Source of the DNA: Allolobophora icterica
Lineage: Eukaryota; Annelida; Clitellata; Crassiclitellata; Lumbricidae
Assembly: GCA_963556255.1 (NCBI GenBank)
Contig: OY744605.1
Coordinates: 37,595,608 to 37,659,607, forward strand
DNA length: 64,000 nt
Direction of reading: 5' to 3'
Shown here: positions 9,426-20,729 of the stretch, piece by piece
How positions within the stretch are numbered: position 1 is the first letter of the stretch
Layout: each line of letters starts with the position of its first letter
Notes under the pieces: model-generated
Seen by the model: the letters and a program-made list of their open reading frames with translations, nothing else
Told to the model about the DNA's origin: nothing
Databases searched by the model: none
Made by a program: the position numbers and the translations under genes

Positions 9426-10530
9426 TATTATGAACAACACGCGGTAATTAACGGCGCGGTTTTGCGCGCGCGGTAGGACTAGGCCCTATTTAATGTATAC
9501 CGACCAGAAGAACCCGCGACCCTAGCTGACCACCAACAGGATGCTGGATTCGCAGAGTCCGTCAAAGCTCTCGGCCGTTCAGACTTTCCGATTGTTTAAA
9601 ACCCGTATTTAGTCAACAGAAGACGATAAGCGATCACGTCATTACTACGTCACAATAAGCTTGCATGCGGTTGGTGACGCTATGCATGGAAACCGCATTT
9701 CGGCAAGATTTTAGAGATTGAACACTTCAATCGTATGCATTTTAAATTTATTTATTTGAATTTCAAGTTTGTAATTACATGATTTGCAATTTAGAAATTT
9801 TATAATGGAGTGGTCATGAGCAGTTTTATATACTACTAGATGTTTCCCCTTCCTAAGACGGTTTTAAAAGCAATTTGATAATTGTACTGTCGTGTTTCAA
9901 TGTAACCTTAGCCTACTGCGTTTGTCGGTTTGAAGTAATAAAGAAAAAAGATTAGGCCTATTATTATTATTAATTTGATCTTGCGCTTGCAGACTGACCA
10001 CTTGTGGAAGTTTGCGGTTGTAAATGGTCTTGATTTCGATTTTCTTGATCAAATCTTTTTACAATCTTGACTCAATAATTATCGTTCTCAATATCTTCGA
10101 ATTTGCTCTGTAGCTTGACGACGTTTTTTCCCCAACCGTCATCCATGATGGCGATCGAAAGTTTTTTGATTAGTGAGATCGTAAAAGAGGGAATTTAAAA
10201 ATGCCTTTAATGAGATTTGCATAATTTATACTCACGAACAAAGGAAACAACTGGGACGGCGATCGAAAGTCGATCGATGAAATCACAATCTTGCAAAGCG
10301 CGGCCTGAGTAAATTGGTCCGTTTAAAGCAATTAGCCTAAGCTTCTTCGTTTTCAGCTGGTTCGTTACAGTTCGTTTGACGTTGAATTAGGTCGCCATTT
10401 TTACAGTGACGCCATTGGTCATGAATATTATTTGGAAGCACCTCGGGCCAGAGGCCAGCGATGAAGGTCCTCTGGAATGATTAGGCCCTATTTGGAAGTG
10501 GCCAGGGCCAGCGGCTTCATGGATAGGGCT
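9426..10530. other. intergenic, no gene seen
   Basis: Unique-looking AT-rich DNA. Two GGCGATCGAAAG phrases occur at ~10151 and ~10259. No frame, RNA gene or transposon end could be supported. Confidence 0.4.
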
Positions 10531-10620
10531 ATTCAGTAACAGTGCGCATCCCTAGAGGCCAGCGGCCTGTGGCCGCTGCATGAACATTCAGTAACAGTGT
10601 GCATCAGAGGCCAGCCAGTC
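10531..10620. repeat. 57-bp tandem duplication
   Basis: ATTCAGTAACAGTG(C/T)GCATC followed by AGAGGCCAGC occurs twice, at ~10531 and ~10588. Confidence 0.55.
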
Positions 10621-10651
10621 TCAGAGAAGTGGACTTCATGAGTATGTATGT

Positions 10652-12046
10652 GGGTCATTATCCGAAAAGTGCAGAATTGATGTCCCACGCTGGTTTTTAA
10701 AGTTTTTTCGATAATTTCTTCAAATTTTTTTTGCCTATCCTTCAAAGAATGAGCAGATTAACATTTCCCATCATTGTTTTAGCTGCTAGATTTTGGAAAT
10801 TTAGAAATAAATTACTAAATGTATACAAAATATCATTACCATCCAATGTCCGAGACGGTGTACAATGCCTTAAATTCAGCTTTTACGCAAATTTATTCCA
10901 TTACAACCTGTAACAAAGGTATATTATTTTGATTAATTAGTAGCTAGCATATGCAATAATTAAACATTTAGACTCATTTTCGTAACATTTATTTCTTTTT
11001 GGGCCTATTTATACTTGTCCATAGAAGTAAGCATCATAGCCATCTCAATTTTTGGGAAGCCTATAACTTTTAGAGAACGTGCTTACTTACTAAAAGAGAA
11101 ACATCAGGAACAAGATATTGTCAACTATTAATAGAATCACACAGATTTGAGTTGAAATTCATAATGTTTTATTTTTAATTTAAGTTTGTTGTTCCAAATT
11201 CCAAAAAAAGTAAATTTCTGTTTCATTACCATCTCGTGTTGTATTTCATGGTTTAGGTAGATTATAACATTGATAACTTATTTTATTTACCGCTTTTGTT
11301 GAACTGATTCAAATTACTTATCTGATAGAGTAATTCAAGTGAAAATATTTGACGGCTGTCATAAATTTCATCATTTTGTCATTACCATCCAGCGGTTGTT
11401 TTTCATCATTACCATCCAAATACATCAGATTTCTGCTATTTTCTCATGACAGTCGCATCTTGCCACGGATGGTAATGACGCATTGCTAAGAGTGAATTAC
11501 ATGTATTTTATTTGAATTATTTGATATAAAAATAAATTGCATGTAATTAGAATTTACTAGCAACTCTCAAAATGTTGTTCAACTTGTATCTAATGCATAT
11601 AACATACAGTTATAGCTAATGCTACACAGATTTTTTTCTGAAGCTAAAAATAATATTTCTTTTTTTGAATAATTTCGAAAAATGTCTTAATTTCTTGACA
11701 CCAGACTAATATTTTATGTGAAGGAAAGCCCTGTTGTATTCCTACTTAATGCTGGCATCATCTACTTTTAGGAAATTGCCATTTTATAAGCACCAGAGGA
11801 ATATTTCAGGTCTTTGTGATTAAATATGATTACACAAAAAGGTCGGAATGTAATGAAAAAAGAGGCATTTTGACTTTATAAATTCTGAAAAAAAATTAAC
11901 TTATGATTACAAATATAGTGGATTTCTTTCAAATTAGTTAAATTTAACTATGTACGTGACTAAAAAAAACACTTACAACCAATTTTGGAAAAAAAAAATT
12001 TTTTGTTTTTCGGAGACGAAATTTGTAACATTTCGGATAATGACCC
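10652..12046. mobile_element. unclassified 1.4 kb terminal-inverted-repeat element
   Basis: GGGTCATTATCCGAAA at 10652 is mirrored by TTTCGGATAATGACCC ending at 12046. ATGTATGT flanks both ends (10644-10651 and 12047-12054), consistent with an 8-bp duplication, though the right flank is a microsatellite. The interior is AT-rich without a long frame, and the phrase CATTACCATCC recurs at ~10837, ~11383 and ~11411 with variants nearby. Non-autonomous; superfamily not identified. Confidence 0.65.
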
Positions 12047-12176
12047 ATGTATGTATGTATGTATGTATGTATGTATGTATGTATGTATGTATGTATGTAC
12101 GTACGTACGTACGTACGTACGTACGTACGTACGTACGTACGTATGTATGTATGTATGTATGTATGTATGTATGTAT
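12047..12176. repeat. compound (GTAT)n/(GTAC)n microsatellite
   Basis: About 130 bases: an ATGT block, a central GTAC block (self-complementary), then ATGT again. Confidence 0.95.
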
Positions 12177-13869
12177 ATTCGTTTAATTCTTGACATCAAG
12201 CTTTGCTGGCAATAACGCAGCAAATTACAGAATAATGATAGGGATCGGGAAGATGCTAAGTGTCTAGGATGGGCCTACGGCTGCTCCTAATTAAAGTGTC
12301 TTCAAGTGTCTACTAGAGTTTAAATTGAGGTTAATAAATGTCTTTGTACAGCATTCTTCGAATAAAGTTTCGCTTGTCCTTGACTGGGAGAGCAAAGGGG
12401 TGTGGCCGGTTGCGGAGGTTATATCCGGTATTTGGTCGCTCAGAGCACATCCATCGCAGTGCGTGTTCTTAAATAAAGAGTGTCCCATGAGTGACATTTC
12501 TGTTCGTTTATTATTATAATGACCACAAAGACTACCCGAACTAGGCAAGTTAATGTAGTAATCCCATCACCTAAACTGAAGAGCGCTTAAATAAAAAAAA
12601 ATATCAAGCTCCTAGGGCGTAACTTTGCCCCATAAAGTTGTGACCAATTCCTTCCAGGGTCCTCCTCTGGTGTCAACTACATTAGGCCTACTACAAGATT
12701 GTTGACGTCCTCAATTTATGCATCATTAAACAAGTAAGTGGGGTGCACGTTGGCTTCCCAGATCAGATCAAGATCCCAAACCCCTTCCCAAACCTTCCAC
12801 TCCCCTCCTCAGCTCTTCTCTTTAAGTGGGGACTGTGGGGGTCCAGGGTATGACCTCCGGAAAATTTTTATATTGTAGACGCTCGTAGATGACTTTTAGA
12901 GCATTTTAAAGCCATCAAAAGCAGCATTTTGTAATGCCTAAATATGTTTTGGAATGTTCTGTAAAAGCCTGTGTACTATGATCATACCTGAAGCCGAAGC
13001 AAGTTTTTGAACTAAACATTAGGCCTACATTTTGTGGATTTTTACAGGACTCTAATTTTGTTGTTCAACTTGCTCTAACTTCTAAGGTGTATTAATACAT
13101 TTAAGTTTACTACATAACAAACACTGTTCAAGATGTGTTACACAAAAGAATGTAATGTAATAAAATAAAAAGTTAGTTCTTAATATTCAACAATAATAAA
13201 CAGAAACGTAGTCGTTTTATAGGTTGTCGACTCATCATGATCTTGTCCTGTAGCCGACTAAGTCTTCTTATCCTAGCTTATTTAAGTTATTTCTTAAACT
13301 TAATTCGTAATAATTATGATTTAAAAAACAGTTAGCTAATCTTTTAATTATGTTCGATTACCAGAACCTACGAAAGAAAGTAAAGTGACGATTTGAAATT
13401 GTATAGGGCTGGTTCCATAGTTACCTAGAATGCGTTCCAACATATAAAGGTCAGCAGAGGTGACTCAGTAATATTATTTAGACCAGACGCTTGGAGAAGA
13501 AGTCAGGCGCGGTAATCGTAATCGTAATCTCCAAACTTCTTAAGCGCAAAACGAAGGCCAAGCACAGGGCACCAGCCTATTCACGAGCGCTACATCAAAT
13601 CAGAGGAGGTTTTCCAGATAGTGGTCCAAAAGAGGTCCGAGTCCGAAGAAAGTACGCTTGCAAACAGGAGGGAGGGGTCAAATTTTCCCGGATTTTTGCG
13701 TACGTAATATATGGATGGCCCCAAATAATAACTGTTTACCTCGGGGCAAAAAATAATAACAATAACAATAAATAGGCCTATAATAGGCCCTTTATATTGA
13801 TAATAAGCATAATAATAAATATAATAACAATAACAATTATATCTAATAATGACACTAATAATTTAAAAT
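12177..13869. other. intergenic, no gene seen
   Basis: Low-complexity and unique sequence. A dispersed repeat recurring from the 7.4 kb region is at ~13510-13590, and AAC/AAT-rich tracts occur at ~13750-13850. Frames here look incidental. Confidence 0.4.
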
Positions 13870-14715
13870 TACTAACAATAGACGTTTTCATTATTGAAGA
13901 GACGTATTTCAATCATAATTGAAGTGACGTAACAATAGGCCTTCATTCTCTAAATTTAAACTTAATAACGCTTTATAGACTTTTCATAACTGAAGTGACG
14001 TAACAACGGCCTTCACTGTCTCAATCTAAATATTCTAATTATAGACGTGTTTTCATAATCGAAATGATGTAGCCTATGTAACAATTGCTGGTCTTTTATT
14101 CTCTAACTTTAAACTTAATAACAATAGATTTTTTCATAATTTAGGAAACGTAACCAAAGTCTTTATTCTCTAAATCCGAGATTAAAAATAATATACGTTT
14201 TAACAATTAGAATGACGTAACAATAAACCTCTATTTTCGAAATTTAAAGTTATAATAACAGTAGACTTTTTCATAGCTGAAGTGACGTAACAAAGGCCTT
14301 TATTCCATAAATGCAAACGTATAATGACAATACACTTTTCGATAATTCAAGTGACGTAACAATGGCCTTCATTGTATAAATCTAAAAATTACTAGGGCCT
14401 AAAAAATGTGTTTCACAATTGAAGTGACGTAACAAAGGCCTTTATTCCCTAAATGTAAACTTAAAATGACAATACACTTTTCGATAATTGAAGTGACGTA
14501 ACAAAGGCCTTTATTGTATAAAATTTAATCTGAAAGTTACTAAATAAAGTGTTTCATAATTGAAGTGACGTAACAATAGGCCTTTGGTTTTAAAATTGAA
14601 ATTTATACAATCATGAATCAACGTATTTCATAATTAAGCTGACGTACAAAGGGCCTTTATTCTTAAAATTTAAATTTACTAACAAAAACGTGTTTCATAA
14701 TTGAAATGATGTACC
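13870..14715. repeat. ~70-bp minisatellite with a CRE-like core
   Basis: About 12 diverged units of the form TTCATAATTGAAGTGACGTA followed by ACAAAGGCCTTTATTC and an AT-rich spacer. Each unit centres on TGACGTAA, which matches a CREB/ATF half-palindrome. The palindromic element at 14722 is inserted in the last unit. Confidence 0.85.
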
Positions 14716-14721
14716 AATAGG
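14716..14721 (+). other. left target-site duplication AATAGG
   Basis: Identical to 25626-25631. Bringing the flanks together regenerates a normal minisatellite unit, so the insertion boundaries are precise. Confidence 0.9.
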
Positions 14722-14730
14722 AGTAGTAAA

Positions 14731-14945
14731 CATATGTTGGGTTTTCGGACAGCAAATGACGTCCTATGTTGGGTTTTCGGACAGCAAATAACGTCCTATG
14801 TTGGGTTTTCGGACAGCAAATGACGTCCTATGTTGGGTTTTCGGACAGCAAATGACGTCCTATGTTGGGTTTTCGGACAGCAAATGACGTACTATGTTGG
14901 GTTTCAGGACAGCAAATGACGTCTTATGTTGGGTTTCAGGACAGG
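14731..14945 (+). repeat. seven subterminal 32-bp repeats, left arm
   Basis: Unit TATGTTGGGTTTTCGGACAG plus CAAATGACGTCC. The last two units carry a TTTCAGG variant. Each unit holds TGACGTCC, CRE-like. Possible transposase-binding or promoter sites. Confidence 0.9.
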
Positions 14946-15115
14946 TCATTCTGACAGAGTATTGTTTCTAATTAATTCTTTTACATTTAATATTTTTAAA
15001 TTAGATTTGAACCCTAATTTGTACTCTTACACGATTTAATTATTGGATCATTTCAAATGTTGAATAAACTTATTTCTTGACACAATTTTTAAATATTTTA
15101 GTTATTTTAGAATAC

Positions 15116-15325
15116 ACCATAGCCGAGTGGTTAGCGCGTTGGACTATCAACCCAGAGGTCGGCGGTTCAAACCCACACCAGGGCAGAAAATTTGTTCAAC
15201 GCACAATCAACTGACATATGACGAATATGATGTTGAGATAGACCAAACATCATATGCCGAGGCTAAGAAAATGAAGTCGCTCTCACTTCATACCCGAATT
15301 TGCATTAGATTCATTTACAACTTCT
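15116..15325 (+). mobile_element. tRNA-derived SINE, left arm copy
   Basis: A tRNA-like head with A box TAGCCGAGTGGTTAGCGCG and B box GGTTCAAACCC, followed by CCAGGGCAGAAA and a body ending CTTCATACCCG. It lacks 14 bases present in the right-arm copy. Same family as the copy at 59730-60005. Confidence 0.85.
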
Positions 15326-15561
15326 GAAATATTTTAAGATATTCAAACATAGCTCGAGTCGGCTGAGTGCGCACAGTCTATAATTCTATACAACTGGTCC
15401 GTCAAAAGACCCTATTGAACATATTCTAAAGCATCTGTATACACAATGCCAATACGTTTTTCGATTTATATGCGTTTACACACATGCAAATATAAATATA
15501 TATGCACAGACTTACATCAGTAAAGCTCTCATCATGATGACTCGTCATTTTAAAGCTTACA

Positions 15562-15686
<125 letters not shown>

Positions 15687-15887
15687 TGACACATCAAAGG
15701 CTTTGAGATGGCGCGGCAATGACACGACACTTTAATACAAATGCATAAATATATAAATTTATATGTGCAAATGCATGTGCACATGTTGGCTTACAATATA
15801 AATATTTAAAGATGCTGGGGCAAATTTTGAAATAACCAATGAGAACATATGAACAACCAATGAGCATAGCTTCTTTGTGTATCGTCT

Positions 15888-15894
15888 TATAAAA
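15888..15894 (+). promoter_or_regulatory. TATA box of PC4-like gene, left arm
   Basis: TATAAAA in CGTCTTATAAAAGTTT, 112 bases upstream of the first ATG (16000). The mirrored copy is at 24461-24467. Confidence 0.6.
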
Positions 15895-15999
15895 GTTTCT
15901 GTACATGGGTACGACCATTTACTTCACTCGGAAATCGACGCTGGAGACGAAAAGAGACGTTTATCTCAAGCAGAACTCGCCGTTAATATCACTGAGAAC

Positions 16000-16032
16000 A
16001 TGTTTTCAAGATCTGCATCGTCTACAATGTCT
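16000..16032 (+). CDS. possible 5' exon of PC4-like locus, left arm
   Basis: ATG at 16000 opens 11 codons to a strong donor TCT|GTGAGTATA. Splicing to the acceptor TTTGTAG (16210) would continue in a different frame from the PC4-like one, giving a ~87-residue product ending at 16441 that is acidic and Lys/Arg-rich. Either this is a 5' leader or upstream frame, or the locus makes two products. Confidence 0.35.
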
Positions 16033-16229
16033 GTGAGTATATGTGAATAATTTGTTTTTGCATTTCACCACATGCATTACAATCAAACTACAACATCGAT
16101 ATTAGACCATTTAGTATGAAGTTTTCACACACGCACGCATGCACACACATGTGAAATGCTGATTTTACTTGCACATAAACTATAGCAAAGTTCTGTAAAT
16201 GTATTTGTAGGTAGGATTGAAAAGTGGAA

Positions 16230-16796
16230 ATGAAGAAGTGGACGATGCAAAGCAAGAGACGGTTAAAAAGACTCGAGCAAATCCAGATCTGTTTAATGAG
16301 TCTGACTGCGGGCATGTACAACGAGAATCTGATGATACACGTAAGAGAATACGAGACGGGACATGGCAAGCTATACCCTACAAGAAAGGGGGTCTGCTTC
16401 ACCAAACCGCGATGGGCAACTTTCCTAAGACATCTCGATGATATTGACAGAAGCGTAGAGTTGCTAAAAGCGAATCAGCCTGTGGAATATTTCCAACATA
16501 TAGGTGGTAGATATTATGTTACTATTTCCAAGGGTATAAAGTGTGTAAACATTCGGCGATACTTCCAACCCTTGAACACCAAAAAGGAGCGACCAACTCG
16601 CAGAGGAATCGCTTTGCGTTTGGACGAATGGGCAACGCTGATGACAAAGATTTTCAGACTACATGAGCAATTACCAGAGCTCAAAGTCGCCACACCGTGC
16701 TACGACAGCGAGGACCATGCGAACCAGATGGGTTTTTTGAACTGTCGAGAATGTAACCCATTTGGAGCAGATTCGGTTAACGAGTTAAGTGTTTAA
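16230..16796 (+). CDS. tandem PC4-like single-stranded-DNA-binding protein, left arm
   Basis: A 188-residue protein from the ATG at 16230. Two copies of a PC4/p15 (Sub1)-like domain are visible. Domain 1 (residues ~28-80): MIHVREYETGHGKLYPTRKG then W and HLDDIDRSVELL. Domain 2 (~85-155): YYVTISKGIKCVNIRRYFQP then RPTRRGIALRLDEWATL. Both follow the family plan of beta strands with IxIRxY, a PTRKGI turn, a conserved Trp and a helix. PC4 proteins bind melted DNA and modulate transcription or replication. The C terminus has two Cys pairs. TATA box upstream; AATAAA 72 bases after the stop. The protein encoded in the right arm is identical. PC4 assignment is by motif recognition. Confidence 0.7.
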   Translation: MKKWTMQSKRRLKRLEQIQICLMSLTAGMYNENLMIHVREYETGHGKLYPTRKGVCFTKPRWATFLRHLDDIDRSVELLKANQPVEYFQHIGGRYYVTISKGIKCVNIRRYFQPLNTKKERPTRRGIALRLDEWATLMTKIFRLHEQLPELKVATPCYDSEDHANQMGFLNCRECNPFGADSVNELSV

Positions 16797-16867
16797 GACG
16801 TTAGACTTTACATATGCTCTTACCTGACATTTCATATAATTGGAAGAAATCAAGCAGAATGTGTTTT

Positions 16868-16873
16868 AATAAA
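16868..16873 (+). terminator. poly(A) signal of PC4-like gene, left arm
   Basis: AATAAA 72 bases after the stop codon; mirrored at 23482-23487. Confidence 0.6.
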
Positions 16874-17287
16874 GATTATTAAACGGAAATATGTCTTCGT
16901 TATTTGCATGTTTTACTTATGGTTAGCATATCAAGTTTAGGACTTACATGTTGAAAAGCAAAATGGAAAGAGAGTTTGAATAGGAGGCGTAATACTTTGC
17001 AAAGTCAGAATGAGTTGGATGTTCGAACGTTAAAACAACAACTTTCAGATTCCCAGTGTGTAGAGATGTTGATTTGTATAACTAAGTTACAACTCTTATG
17101 AGGAAACATCGAAGCGTTTTCTTTATCAAAATTCTGAATTTTCAATTCCTACGAGACTTGGAATACAAACTTGTACGCTACAATTACAACTTTTTAATTA
17201 TCAAGACTGTGCGCTGACGACTTTAGAGTTTCCAAATACGTATGGAATGAGAGTTTAAGTTTGCGAATTTTAGTTTGTAGAGAAGGG

Positions 17288-17570
<283 letters not shown>

Positions 17571-17739
17571 TAGAATGGGAGAGAGAGGAAGAGGGTGAGA
17601 GAAGAGGTTTTAGGGAAAAAGGCATAATTTCCATGATAGTTTGTTCACTAAAACGTCAAATTGTAAGTTCGACAGACACATGCGACGATAGTTTGAATGC
17701 TAAACTTACAATTTATACTAGGCAAAGACTGTGATTGCG

Positions 17740-19570
17740 ATGGGTTTTACAGTGGGTTTTACCCCCAGTTGACAACTTTAAGGTTGTAAGGTGAGTGAAA
17801 CGAAGGTTTTTTAGTTTGAGAAGTTCATTAACATGGTAAAATTTTCTTTCGATAGATGAGTGAGACGAATGTTCTCATTATAAAGTTGTTGCACGGTCTG
17901 GTGAGGTAGTTAGAGTGGAGATCCATATTGTAAAAATTACACATTTTAGGTGCTGCTAAGATTAAGTCTTTCCACACTGTACAGCCAAATGTACTAATTT
18001 CCACAACATATCAAACTTTTAGTCTGCGAAGACGCAGGACTTGAGAGCATACAGGCTAAATGACAAGTTTTTGCTACAAAGATGTAGGTGTTGAAGGTTT
18101 GCTAACATCTTTCACGTTTGCATATTCAGCTGGATTGAGAGTTTACTTATAAAACTTAGAACTTGCAAGCTGCATGAAGGATTTCTACAGTAAAATGTCG
18201 ACTTTTATCATGTGAAGTCGCAAGGTGTAGAGCTAAAATGAGACCGTTTATGTTACAAAGATGTGCAAGACATTGCAAAGTGACATCTCTTACGAGGTAA
18301 AGTCTGCTGAGAAGAGTGCAAACACACAATTTTGGAATGCAGAGACGCCTACGAGGTGAGAAACTTGGGTCTTTTAGGAGAGTTGCCCTGAAGGTTTGCA
18401 GAGTAAAATGTGAGCTTTTGAGTTCCACGAGCGCTGGCCAGGACGGTTTCTATACTAAAATTTACAACTTTGTTCGTTTCAACGAAAGATTTGCACGCTG
18501 ATTTGCGTGTTTTAGACGATCAACTTGGTGAAATATTAGCATGGAAAGGTTTACGTATCGAGACATATGGTATGAACGGGTGCATTGTCCAACATTTTAC
18601 ATACACATGTCCAGTTAGCGAACTCTTTCACAAATTTTGAGCTAAAATAACAAAGTTATGAAAAAGAATGTGCGACGGGATGACGTTTTAAAGGTTTGAA
18701 CGCTTGAAAGTAAAGGTAATTGGCAAGCCGAGCTCGAATTCGCACGGTTTTGGCTATGTCGTGAAATAAGCGAATTTGTGGAAACTTTAAGTTTTTGGCT
18801 GAAATGTATTTGAAACTGTACATCTTTTGATGATGGAACTGAAGCAGATGAGAGTTCTAACGGATAAAGTATGAGACATGTGCGTGCAATTTGTGTGAAC
18901 AGAGTGATTTCCATTGGGAAGCATGTTGTATTTTCAGAGGTTGTCACATTATTCCTAGAGATGATTTGTAGGAAGCAGCAGCAATCGAAGTACACTTGTA
19001 AAATTTTATCATGTCTTGGGCAGTTTGGATGATAGTTCTAGCAAAGCGTTGGAGATGCAATTTGATAGAAAACGAGAGGTTTCGTCTGAGAGGAGAGATC
19101 TTCTATAGACGTGCAACTTTGCGTATTTTCATTCTCAGGTGTTTTTCAATTGCATGTAAAATAACTAAATACTCAAAGACACGAGTTGTAGGTTAAAAGC
19201 TGATTTATTTCAATAATACAACTTCTCGCACAACATATGGAAATCTGTACTCGACGCATTATCATTATAGTTCCACACACGCTCAGTTTGTTAAAGTCAG
19301 CGTTTTCACATAAACGGCATTATCAAAGATTTCAATGTTACAAGACCATTTTAAAATAATTAAACTTGACAACATTCGAAATTCGAGCGAAAGCGGCTAC
19401 AACATTTGCAAAAAGTTGTAGAAATCTACACTCAAAGGTAAAAGCCAAATTTTTCAGTCACCAGCAAAGTTGTGCTATAACTAATGAAAAACGAGCAATA
19501 TTCTTAGCACTGCGAGACCATTTCTGGCTCTCTTCTTGTCTCTGAACATAGTTTTAAACATACGAGTACT
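17740..19570. other. inner left arm: AT-rich diverged repeats, no supported gene
   Basis: Loose repeats of phrases such as GCTACAAAGATGTAGGTGTTG and GGTTTGCAGAGTAAAATG, mirrored exactly in 20885-22690. Frames up to 117 codons occur but show no recognisable protein features and use no obvious promoter. Confidence 0.5.
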
Positions 19571-19592
19571 ACCGCCGCCACCGCCACCGCCG
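19571..19592. repeat. (CCG/CCA)n at left arm-loop junction
   Basis: ACCGCCGCCACCGCCACCGC marks where the arms stop matching. The right-arm counterpart (about 20812-20878) is a longer GGC/GGT tract. Confidence 0.85.
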
Positions 19593-19619
19593 GTGTCACC
19601 GATTATTTTGAAATTTCCA

Positions 19620-20190
19620 AAACAAAATGTCAAGTTTCAAAACTTTTTAGTTTTACAAAGTTTTAGTTTTAAAAATTTTGGTTTCAAAGTTTTACAAAAT
19701 TTTAGTTTCACAGTTTTACAAAGTTTTAGTTTGAGAAATTTTTGTTTCAAACATTTGTAAAACTTTTACAAATTTTTAGTTTGAGAAATTTTAGTTTCAA
19801 AGTTTTAAAAATTTTTGTTTCAAACATTTGTAAAACTTTTACAAATTTTTAGTTTGACAAATTTTAGTTTCAAAGTTTGAGAAATTTTAGTTTCAAAGTT
19901 TTAGTTTGAGAAATTTTTAGTTTCAACAATTTTAGTTTCAAAGTTTTACAAATTTTTAGTTTCAAAGTTTGAGAAATTTTAGTTTCAAAGTTTTACAAAT
20001 TTTTAGTTTCAAACATTTGTAAAAGTTTTACAAAGTTTTAGTTTGAGAAATTTTTAGTTTCAAAGTTTTAGTTTGAAAAATTTTAGTTTCAAAAATTTCA
20101 GTTACAAAGTTTTATAAAAAAAATTTAGTATGAGAAATTTTTAGTTTTACAAAAATTTTAATTTCAACAATTTTAGTTTCAAAATTTTTG
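19620..20190. repeat. degenerate AT-rich tandem repeat in the loop
   Basis: About 570 bases built from TTTTAGTTTCAAAGTTTTAC and AGTTTGAGAAATTT modules in irregular order. Strong strand asymmetry (T-rich top strand). Confidence 0.85.
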
Positions 20191-20375
20191 TACATCAACA
20201 ACAATAATAATCGGTAGATGTCAATAAGAAATTTCAATATTTTATCTGACCAATGGATGAACAGATAGCAAGAGTTTGAGTTCGTTAATAGGCGTCAATC
20301 ACATTTCCATTTGACAGACTTGTACAATTATTCGACATAGTTATACTCTCTAGTTTACTTAAAAGTATATCGAGA

Positions 20376-20729
20376 ATGTGTTTTAAGGTTGAAAATCAAG
20401 ACATTACTTGGACGCGAAACAGCAATCCAGATTATACCAGCTGTGAATCTGTGACGTCAGATTGTGAAGGACTTGATAGAAACGATGGCCGTGAAGACCA
20501 AATTCTAAAGTCTGACACCTCTCATTCTTATCGCCTCATCCGACTTAAGACCGAGAATGAAAAGCTGAAAACTTCATTGATATGCAAACGTTGCAATACT
20601 ACACAAGTACAGACGCTGAATCTACCTTGTTGTCATATAGTTTGCTGTGAATCCTGCGCAGATGCTATTGACTATTGTCCTCTGTGCTCAGACAGAATTC
20701 TCGGGACTCTGAGAATTTATATTATTTAA
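20376..20729 (+). CDS. RING-finger protein in the loop of the palindrome
   Basis: A 117-residue protein. The N-terminal ~70 residues are polar and end in a short charged helix (RLIRLKTENEKLKTSL). The C terminus is a compact RING: CKRC, then LPCCHIVCCESC, then DYCPLCSDRILG, with the hydrophobic tail LRIYII. Spacing and position resemble the C-terminal RINGs of IAP-type E3 ubiquitin ligases. It is the only unique gene of the element, present once. The ATG at 20376 is the first in frame; no BIR domain is seen. A role in host ubiquitin or apoptosis control is inference. Confidence 0.75.
   Translation: MCFKVENQDITWTRNSNPDYTSCESVTSDCEGLDRNDGREDQILKSDTSHSYRLIRLKTENEKLKTSLICKRCNTTQVQTLNLPCCHIVCCESCADAIDYCPLCSDRILGTLRIYII

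Noticed and set aside
15116..15200. Functional tRNA gene
   Set aside because: The A and B boxes are present but the acceptor stem does not pair and the sequence runs into a SINE body shared with other copies.
18156..18995. Minus-strand frames of 90 and 117 codons in the left arm, mirrored at 21453-22292
   Set aside because: Identity between arms only reflects arm duplication. No domains, no promoter or poly(A) signal, and the composition is that of the AT-rich repeats.
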